Translations under genes and position numbers: made by a program
NCBI RefSeq assembly: GCF_020181595.1
Contig: NZ_CP084028.1
Coordinates: 4,432,021 to 4,496,020 of the forward strand
Source of the DNA: [Mycobacterium] vasticus
Lineage (GTDB): Bacteria > Actinomycetota > Actinomycetes > Mycobacteriales > Mycobacteriaceae
DNA: 64,000 nt
Direction of reading: 5' to 3'
Notes under the pieces: model-generated
Databases searched by the model: none
The model's input: only the letters and a program-made list of their open reading frames with translations
Told to the model about the DNA's origin: nothing
In this document: piece after piece, positions 56,173 through 64,000 of the stretch
Layout of the letters: the number at the start of each line of letters is the position of its first letter
How positions within the stretch are numbered: position 1 is the first letter of the stretch

Positions 56173-57162
56173 ATGTCCTCGCAGCCTGAGACGCCGTCGG
56201 TCCACGACGTGATCATCATCGGTTCCGGTCCGGCCGGCTACACCGCCGCGATCTACGCCGCGCGGGCCCAGCTGGCTCCGCTGGTGTTCGAGGGAACCTC
56301 GTTCGGTGGGGCGTTGATGACCACCACCGAGGTGGAGAACTTCCCCGGCTTCCGCAACGGCATCATGGGGCCGGAGCTGATGGACGAGATGCGCGAGCAG
56401 GCGCTGCGCTTCGGCGCCGACCTGCAGATGGAGGACGTGGAGTCGGTGTCACTGGAGGGTCCGGTCAAATCCGTGACCACCGCCGACGGCCAGACCCACC
56501 ACGCCCGCGCGGTCGTGCTGGCCATGGGCGCCGCAGCGCGCTACCTGAACATCCCCGGCGAGCAGGAGTTGCTGGGCCGGGGAGTCAGCTCGTGTGCCAC
56601 CTGCGACGGATTCTTCTTCCGCGACCAGGACATCGCCGTGATCGGCGGCGGTGACTCGGCGATGGAGGAAGCCACCTTCCTGACCCGGTTCGCCCGCAGT
56701 GTGACGCTCGTGCACCGCCGCGAGGAGTTCCGCGCCTCCAAGATCATGCTCAAGCGCGCGCAGGACAACGAGAAGATCCGCTTCCTCACCAACGCCACCC
56801 CGGTGGCGGTCGAGGGTGAGAGCACCGTGACCGGCCTGCGGGTGCGTGACACCGTGACGGGCGCCGAGAGCACCCTGGCGGTGACGGGCGTGTTCGTCGC
56901 GATCGGCCACGATCCCCGCTCGGAGTTGGTGCGCGGTGCCGTCGAGCTCGACGCCGACGGCTATGTGCAGGTCACGCATCCGAGTTCGCGCACCTCGCTG
57001 GAGGGGGTGTTCGCCGCCGGTGACCTGGTGGACCGCACGTATCGGCAGGCGATCACCGCCGCCGGGACCGGCTGTGCGGCCGCGATCGACGCCGAACGCT
57101 GGCTGGCCGAAGCAGCCGAATCGCAGGACGACACCGCAACCCTGATGGGAGCAAAGAAGTGA
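56173..57162 (+). CDS. trxB: Thioredoxin reductase
   Basis: 329 residues. Start ATG 56173 follows GGAAAGG with normal spacing. FAD site '[19 protein letters not shown]', NADPH site '[16 protein letters not shown]', redox pair CATC in 'SCATCDGFF'. It passes electrons from NADPH to thioredoxin in the cytoplasm. The GTG of the thioredoxin gene overlaps its stop (GTGA). Confidence 0.95.
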   Translation: MSSQPETPSVHDVIIIGSGPAGYTAAIYAARAQLAPLVFEGTSFGGALMTTTEVENFPGFRNGIMGPELMDEMREQALRFGADLQMEDVESVSLEGPVKSVTTADGQTHHARAVVLAMGAAARYLNIPGEQELLGRGVSSCATCDGFFFRDQDIAVIGGGDSAMEEATFLTRFARSVTLVHRREEFRASKIMLKRAQDNEKIRFLTNATPVAVEGESTVTGLRVRDTVTGAESTLAVTGVFVAIGHDPRSELVRGAVELDADGYVQVTHPSSRTSLEGVFAAGDLVDRTYRQAITAAGTGCAAAIDAERWLAEAAESQDDTATLMGAKK

Positions 57163-57491
57163 CCGACAACCACCACACCGTGACCGTCTCCGACGCCACC
57201 TTCGCCGCCGACGTGCTGGCCAGCAGCAAGCCGGTGCTGGTGGATTTCTGGGCAACCTGGTGCGGCCCCTGCAAGATGGTCGCCCCGGTCCTGGAGGAGA
57301 TCGCTGCCGAGCAGGCCGCCGAGCTGACCGTCGCCAAGCTCGACGTGGACGCCAATCCGGCGACCGCCCGTGATTTCAACGTGGTCTCGATCCCCACCCT
57401 GATCCTGTTCAAGGACGGTCAGCCGGTGAAGCGGATCGTCGGCGCCAAGGGTAAGGCGGCGCTGCTGCGCGAGCTCGCCGACGCCGACTGA
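57159..57491 (+). CDS. trxA: Thioredoxin
   Basis: 110 residues. Active site '[12 protein letters not shown]' (Cys-Gly-Pro-Cys), with cis-Pro in '[13 protein letters not shown]'. Translationally coupled to trxB, its electron donor. In M. tuberculosis nomenclature the gene at this position is trxC. Confidence 0.95.
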   Translation: MTDNHHTVTVSDATFAADVLASSKPVLVDFWATWCGPCKMVAPVLEEIAAEQAAELTVAKLDVDANPATARDFNVVSIPTLILFKDGQPVKRIVGAKGKAALLRELADAD

Positions 57492-57613
57492 CCACCTCGT
57501 CGTTTACCGAAAATCGGGCCGCATCTGAGACAATGCTGGCGAATCTGCCGTCAACCGTCGGCTAAATCACGGCTGCCACAACGGCCACAGCGACGACCAG
57601 GGAGGGCCAGGTC

Positions 57614-58834
57614 ATGCCGGGTCGGCATCGCGGCGCGCACGACGTACTGCGCCGTGGCGACCGCAGCGGCGCGGTGGTCGAGATCCGGGCCGCACTGGCC
57701 GCACTGGGCCTGCTGAACAGCCCCGACGCGGATCTGAGCACCGGCAAGCACGTGGCGCTGGATGTCTTCGACGACGAGCTGCTCCAGGCGGTGCGCGCGT
57801 TTCAGCAGCAGCGCGGCCTGCTCGTCGACGGCGTGATCGGCGAGGCCACCTTCCGTGCGCTCAAGGAGGCGTCCTACCGGCTGGGCGCCCGGATCCTCAA
57901 TCACCAGTTCGGTGCGCCGATGTACGGCGACGACATCGCCACGCTGCAGGCCCGCCTGCAGGATCTGGGCTTCTACACCGGCATGGTCGACGGCTATTTC
58001 GGTATCCAGACCCACAATGCACTGATGTCCTACCAGCGCGAGTACGGGCTGTGCGCCGACGGCATCTGCGGTCCGGAAACGTTGCGCTCCTTGAACTTTC
58101 TCGCTTCCCGGGTCAGCGGCGGTTCACCGCACGCGATCCGCGAGGAGGAGTTGGTGCGGCGCTCGGGGCCCCGGCTGTCCGGCAAGCGGATCGTCATCGA
58201 TCCCGGCCGCGGCGGCAGCGACCACGGCCTGATCACCCAGACCCCCTCAGGTCCGATCAGCGAGGCAGACATGCTGTGGGACTTGGCAAGTCGGCTCGAA
58301 GGCCGCATGACGGCGATCGGTATGGAGACGTTCCTGTCCCGGCCGCATGGCCGCGGGCCGACGGATGCGGAGCGCGCCGCGACCGCCAATGCGGTGGGCG
58401 CCGACCTGATGATCAGCCTGCGTTGCGCGGCCCACACCAGCCCGGCGGCCAGCGGGGTGGCGTCGTTTCACTTCGGCAACTCGCACGGCTCGGTGTCGAC
58501 CATCGGCCGCAGCCTCGCCGACTTCATTCAGCGAGAGATTGTGGCGCGCACCGGTTTACAGGACTGTCGCGCTCACGGCCGGACCTGGGACCTGCTGCGT
58601 CTGACTCGGATGCCCACCGTCGCGGTCGACGTCGGCTACATCACCAGTCCGCGCGATCGCGGTCTGCTGGTCTCCCCCGCCACCCGCGACGCGATCGCCG
58701 AAGGCATGCTGGCCGCTGTGAAGCGGCTCTACCTGCTCGGCAAGAACGACCGGCCCACCGGCACTTTCACCTTCGCCGAGCTGTTGGCCCACGAGCTGTC
58801 GGTCGAACAGGCCGGCCGGCTCACCGGCGGTTAG
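57614..58834 (+). CDS. cwlM: CwlM, regulator of peptidoglycan precursor synthesis
   Basis: 406 residues. Two peptidoglycan-binding-type helical domains ('LQAVRAFQQQRGLLVDGVIG', 'LQARLQDLGFYTGMVDGYFG') are followed by an amidase-3 fold (about 190-375). The zinc-binding His of the 'DPGHGG' motif is replaced by Arg ('IDPGRGGSDHG'), while Glu in 'SEADMLWDLA' and His in 'LRCAAHTS' remain, so hydrolase activity is doubtful. This fits its known role: a cytoplasmic PknB substrate that activates MurA. Start ATG preceded by GGAGGG. Confidence 0.92.
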   Translation: MPGRHRGAHDVLRRGDRSGAVVEIRAALAALGLLNSPDADLSTGKHVALDVFDDELLQAVRAFQQQRGLLVDGVIGEATFRALKEASYRLGARILNHQFGAPMYGDDIATLQARLQDLGFYTGMVDGYFGIQTHNALMSYQREYGLCADGICGPETLRSLNFLASRVSGGSPHAIREEELVRRSGPRLSGKRIVIDPGRGGSDHGLITQTPSGPISEADMLWDLASRLEGRMTAIGMETFLSRPHGRGPTDAERAATANAVGADLMISLRCAAHTSPAASGVASFHFGNSHGSVSTIGRSLADFIQREIVARTGLQDCRAHGRTWDLLRLTRMPTVAVDVGYITSPRDRGLLVSPATRDAIAEGMLAAVKRLYLLGKNDRPTGTFTFAELLAHELSVEQAGRLTGG

Positions 58835-58843
58835 CGCGGCTGG

Positions 58844-59572
58844 TCAGCCAGACGTCGGGGCCCCCGCCCCGATCGGCTGGGCCATCCGGGAGCTCTCCAG
58901 CAGCCGCTCCAGCGCAGCCTCCACCTCGGCCTTCCAGCCCAGTCCCTTGTCCAGTTCCAGCCGGAGCCGCGGGAAGTACCGGTGCGGTGCCACGATCGTG
59001 AAGCCGGCGTCGAGGAGGAATTCGGTCGCGATGACGCAGTGTTCGACCGAGCAGTCGCCGACTGCCTCCAGCACCGGCGCGACATCGGGCGGGATCGCCA
59101 GCGGGTCCAGTAACTCCCCCACCTCCGGCGTGCGGCCGAACGCCTCCAGTGCGCGGACGCCGCGGCGCATAAGTTCGTTGACGGCGTGGCCGATCAGCTC
59201 CCGCGGCAATCCGTCGGCCATCGCGGCGGGATCGACACCCATCGACATCAGCAGGACCGCATCGGCCGAGACCGGCGCCGTCGGGAACCGGTCAGCCCGC
59301 GGCACCGTCCGCGGCGGGGCGTAGAGCACGTAGCCCAGGCAGTCCGGGTCGCCGACCGCGCGGGTGGCCGGCGACGGGGTGGCGACCTGACCGCAGCACC
59401 CCCACTCCAGCATCACCATCGAGAGCCAGGCTTCTTTCTCGAACTCTGGATCGGAGAGGTGTTCGTCGTTGCCGAGGGTGGCCGGATCGACCTCCCAGAA
59501 GACACAGCGGCGGGCGTGCTTGGGAAGTTGCTCGAAACCCTCGAGCCTCAGGGGTGCGATTCGGACAGCCAC
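58844..59572 (-). CDS. GNAT-like protein (Rv3916c homologue)
   Basis: 242 residues. N-terminal 'VRIAPLRLEGFEQLPKHARRCVFWE', a central region with two Cys pairs ('EWGCCGQ', 'GDCSVEHC'), and 'LLMSMGVDPAAMADGLPRELIGHAVNEL', which is compatible with an acetyltransferase fold. By position it is Rv3916c. Substrate unknown. Convergent with cwlM and upstream (minus strand) of parB's stop by 254 bases. Confidence 0.7.
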   Translation of the reverse strand: MAVRIAPLRLEGFEQLPKHARRCVFWEVDPATLGNDEHLSDPEFEKEAWLSMVMLEWGCCGQVATPSPATRAVGDPDCLGYVLYAPPRTVPRADRFPTAPVSADAVLLMSMGVDPAAMADGLPRELIGHAVNELMRRGVRALEAFGRTPEVGELLDPLAIPPDVAPVLEAVGDCSVEHCVIATEFLLDAGFTIVAPHRYFPRLRLELDKGLGWKAEVEAALERLLESSRMAQPIGAGAPTSG

Positions 59573-59826
59573 TCAACTCCCGGTCTCAAACCGTGCTGCC
59601 ACCGCTGACAGCTCCTTAAGGATAGGAGGAATACGCCACCGGATGCCACCATCGGTGACCGCGAGTGCCGCCGTCCTGCTCTCAGACGAAATCTGTTGTT
59701 GGTCAACATGTTTCACTCGATCGGGCACCGCCGGAGGGCCATACCGTCACAGTGACGTAATTGCCGTGTGGGGTAGGACGTCGGTTGGTCGGGGCTGTTC
59801 GGGTTGTTCGGCGCCGGTTGGCGGTT

Positions 59827-60824
59827 TCAGTCGTTCGTCGAGTCCATCAGCGCGACGATCCGCTGCAAATCGTCGACGGACCCGAACTCGACGACGATCT
59901 TGCCCTTCCGCTTGCCCACGCTGACCGTCACGCGGGTGTCGAACGCCGTCGATAACTTCTCCGCGAGGTCTTGCAGACCCGGCATCTGGATCGGTTTGCG
60001 CCGGGGCGCGGCGGGCGGCGGGGGGCCGTTGCGGTTGGCCAGAGTGACCGCTTCCTCGGTGGCCCGTACCGACAGTCCCTCGGCGACGATCCGCGCCGCC
60101 AGTGCCTCCTGGGCCTCCGGACCGGCCTCCAGCGACAGCAGGGCCCGGGCGTGGCCGGCCGACAAGACGCCCGCCGCGACCCTGCGCTGGACCGCGATCG
60201 GCAACCGCAGCAGGCGGATCATGTTGGTCACCAACGGCCGAGATCGCCCGATCCGGGTGGCCAACTCCTCGTGGGTGACCCCGAACTCTTCGAGCAACTG
60301 TTGGTAGGCGGCCGCCTCTTCCAACGGGTTCAGCTGCACCCGGTGGATGTTCTCCAGCAGCGCGTCGCGCAGCAGGTTGTCATCCTCGGTCTCCCGCACG
60401 ATGGCCGGGATGGTGTCCAGGCCGGCCTGCTGGGAGGCGCGCCAGCGGCGCTCCCCCATCACCAACTGATACCGCGGTGCCCCAGCCGTGGCACCAGCTA
60501 CCTCCCGGACGACGATCGGCTGCATGAGCCCGAACTCCCGGATGGAGTGCACCAGTTCGGCCAGCGCCTCGTCGTCGAAGACCGTTCGCGGCTGACGGGG
60601 GTTCGGCTCGATGTCACTCGGTCGGATCTCGCGGTAAACCGCGCCGGCTTCGACCGCAGGCGCCGGGGAGGCGCCGGGCCGCGCCCCCATGACCACGTCG
60701 GCGGCGGCGTCACCCAACCGCGGCCCCAGCGGCCCGCGGTCTCCCGAGGTCTCGTCGGCGGGCCCGGTCGGGATGAGCGACGCCAAGCCGCGGCCCAGGC
60801 CGCCCTTCTTCCGCGATGGTCCGG

Positions 60825-60828
<4 letters not shown>
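59827..60828 (-). CDS. parB: Chromosome partitioning protein ParB
   Basis: 333 residues. N-terminal CTPase motif '[20 protein letters not shown]' (GERRxRA box), then the helix-turn-helix '[28 protein letters not shown]' that binds parS, and a C-terminal dimer domain ('[22 protein letters not shown]'). It loads at parS and spreads as a CTP-dependent clamp. The start overlaps the parA stop. Confidence 0.96.
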
Positions 60829-62557
<1,729 letters not shown>

Positions 62558-62589
62558 TTACTCACGTGTAATTTCGGCTGCCGAGTCCG

Positions 62590-63177
62590 TCAGTCCCGCC
62601 GAACCACGACTCGTCGGGCCGGCTCGACGCCCTGACTCTCGCTGTGCACACCCGCGACGGCCGCCACCGCATCGTGGACGATCTTACGTTCGAACGGGCT
62701 CATCGGAGACAGTTCCTCGTCAGCACCACTGTCCAGCACCCGGCGGGCCACCTCGTCGCCCAGCGCGGTCAGATCGTCGCGGCGGCGCTTACGCCAGCCC
62801 GCGATGTCGAGCATCAGGCGGCTGCGCTCACCGGTCTTCTGATGCACCGCCAGGCGGGTCAGCTCCTGCAGCGCGTCGAGCACCTCGCCCTTGCGGCCCA
62901 CCAGCTTGGTCAGGTCGCTGCCGCCGTCGATGCTCACGATCGCGCGCCGGCCCTCGACGTCGAGGTCGATGTCGCCGTCGAAGTCCAACAGGTCGAGCAA
63001 CTCCTCGAGGTAGTCGCCGGCGATCTCGCCCTCGGCAACCAGTCGGTCCTCCAGGTCCACCCCCGGCGCCGCGGCCGGCTCGCCCGTCTCGGTGGGGGCC
63101 TCCCCCGGCACCTCGGGGGCCTCTTGGGCGTCCACCGCGTCGCGCTCGGTGGTCTCTGAATCGGTCGTGTCGGTCAT
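62590..63177 (-). CDS. jag: KH-domain RNA-binding protein Jag (KhpB)
   Basis: 195 residues. Acidic N-terminal 60 residues, then KH domain 'LDVEGRRAIVSIDGGSDLTKLVGRKGEVLDALQELTRLAV', then R3H domain 'LSPMSPFERKIVHDAVAAVAGVHSESQGVEPARRVVV'. It binds RNA and affects cell-wall and division functions in other Gram-positives. Between rsmG and yidC as in most actinobacteria. Confidence 0.92.
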   Translation of the reverse strand: MTDTTDSETTERDAVDAQEAPEVPGEAPTETGEPAAAPGVDLEDRLVAEGEIAGDYLEELLDLLDFDGDIDLDVEGRRAIVSIDGGSDLTKLVGRKGEVLDALQELTRLAVHQKTGERSRLMLDIAGWRKRRRDDLTALGDEVARRVLDSGADEELSPMSPFERKIVHDAVAAVAGVHSESQGVEPARRVVVRRD

Positions 63178-63231
63178 GTCGTCTCCCTCCGTGTCCGGCT
63201 GCTCACGCGCCGGCTGGCTTGTGGCGGTCTG

Positions 63232-64000
63232 TCACCGCTTACGTTTCCTGGGTTTGGAACCTGCCCCGGGACGGCCGCCGCGGGCCGCCGGCCGGGCCGG
63301 GTTGCGCTTGACGGGCTCGGCCCGGGTCACCTCTGCCTCGGCAGTCGTGTCCCCGTCGGCTTCGGCGTCGGTGGTGTCCGCCTTAAGCGCATCGCTGTCG
63401 CCCGGGGCCTCACTGACCGCGGCGCGACCGGATCGCTTGGGCTTGGCACCGGGGGCCGGTGCGTTGGCCGCGCGGCGGCGCAGCGCCTCGTCCTTCTTGG
63501 CCTCGTCCTCCTTGGCGATCAACCCGAAGACGTAGTGCTGCTGGGCGAACGTCCAGATGTTGTTGGAGAACCAGTACAGGATGATGGCCAGTGGCAGGAA
63601 CGGTCCACCGACGACGACGCCGAGCGGGAACACGTACAGCGCCAGCTTGTTCATCATCGCGGTCTGCGGGTTGGCGGCGGCTTCCGGACTCTGCCGCGCC
63701 ACCGACGCCCGGCTGTTGAAGTAGGTCGCGATACCCGCCGCGATCATGATCGGCACCCCGACGGCGATCACCGAGAGCCGGTTGAACTCAGTGAATGCCG
63801 TCAGGCTGGTGCCCTGCTGGATCATGGTTGCGCCCAGCGGTGCGCCGAACAGGTTCGCGTCGAGGAAGTGGCCGACATCGGTGGCGCTGAAGAAGTAGTT
63901 GCCCAGTTCCCGGTTCTGCTCCGGGGTCAGGCCCAGCTGTCCGATCCCGGTCGTGGTGCGGTTGAACGAGCGCAGTACGTGGAACAGGCCCAAGAACACC
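63232..64000 (-). CDS. yidC: Membrane protein insertase YidC, 3' part
   Basis: Runs out of the window at the 5' end; 256 C-terminal residues are present. Three or four membrane segments ('[19 protein letters not shown]', '[35 protein letters not shown]'), and a basic 100-residue tail ('[15 protein letters not shown]' ... 'KPRKRKR') likely to contact ribosomes. It inserts membrane proteins with or without SecYEG. Confidence 0.94.
   Translation of the reverse strand, partial: VFLGLFHVLRSFNRTTTGIGQLGLTPEQNRELGNYFFSATDVGHFLDANLFGAPLGATMIQQGTSLTAFTEFNRLSVIAVGVPIMIAAGIATYFNSRASVARQSPEAAANPQTAMMNKLALYVFPLGVVVGGPFLPLAIILYWFSNNIWTFAQQHYVFGLIAKEDEAKKDEALRRRAANAPAPGAKPKRSGRAAVSEAPGDSDALKADTTDAEADGDTTAEAEVTRAEPVKRNPARPAARGGRPGAGSKPRKRKR

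Overview
This 64 kb window is high-GC chromosomal DNA of a Mycobacteriaceae bacterium from the replication-origin-proximal region. The evidence is gene content and order: yidC, jag, rsmG, parA and parB (with parS sites), cwlM, trx genes, sigM, murJ/mviN, mutT4 and pcnA, followed by homologues of M. tuberculosis Rv0036c to Rv0058 running back to an intein-bearing dnaB. As I recall, fast-growing mycobacteria such as M. smegmatis also have the leuS/ponA/dnaB block next to pcnA. The species cannot be named from the sequence alone. I saw no rRNA, tRNA, complete insertion sequence, prophage or CRISPR array.

Layout. 1-8 kb is accessory metabolism and regulation: a serine-hydrolase tail, an alpha/beta hydrolase, a two-domain SCP2/PhyH dioxygenase divergent from an IclR regulator, an exported DUF1214-like protein, a VOC protein and two TetR regulators. 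8-10.8 kb holds an unknown 411-residue protein and then a decayed zone with a VapC toxin remnant and the first 24 or so codons of a flavoprotein. 10.8-16.1 kb is replication and translation: dnaB split by two inteins, then the rpsF-ssb-rpsR-rplI operon. 16.1-23.2 kb is cell wall: a polyprenol-sugar-type glycosyltransferase, two tandem bifunctional penicillin-binding proteins and a small zinc-ribbon protein. 23.3-27.6 kb runs + strand: a DUF1707 protein, PadR regulator, inositol-phosphate synthase, esterase and LLM-type oxidoreductase. 27.6-31.4 kb is an amino-acid ABC importer (binding protein fused to permease, plus ATPase), MarR and an SDR. 31.4-39.3 kb has an autoinhibited-type adenylyl cyclase, five exported four-cysteine sensor-domain proteins, a three-gene membrane-anchored operon and a polytopic membrane protein. 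39.3-49 kb is leuS, the Mtc28 antigen, a cysteine-tailed membrane protein, AlgH/YqgE, an MFS transporter, a mycothiol-dependent-type enzyme, a 13-residue calcium-repeat protein and pcnA. 48.5-64 kb is the envelope, redox and segregation block ending in truncated yidC.

Common threads. Peptidoglycan synthesis is represented by two PonA copies, MurJ with its pseudokinase tail, CwlM (the MurA regulator) and the Rv3909-like protein. Chromosome replication and segregation is represented by DnaB, Ssb, ParA, ParB and three parS sites. Many genes are translationally coupled through ATGA or GTGA overlaps. Several monocistronic starts sit 6-8 nt after a TANNNT hexamer, which suggests leaderless mRNAs.

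The most notable items are: the two DnaB inteins, one a class-3-like mini-intein interrupting the Walker A loop; the tandem ponA duplication whose downstream copy ends in 33 uninterrupted prolines; an RsmA homologue that appears to have lost its whole anti-sigma domain; a membrane protein with three CxxxCxC repeats; and a cytosolic-looking protein built almost entirely from 13-residue DxDGDG repeats.
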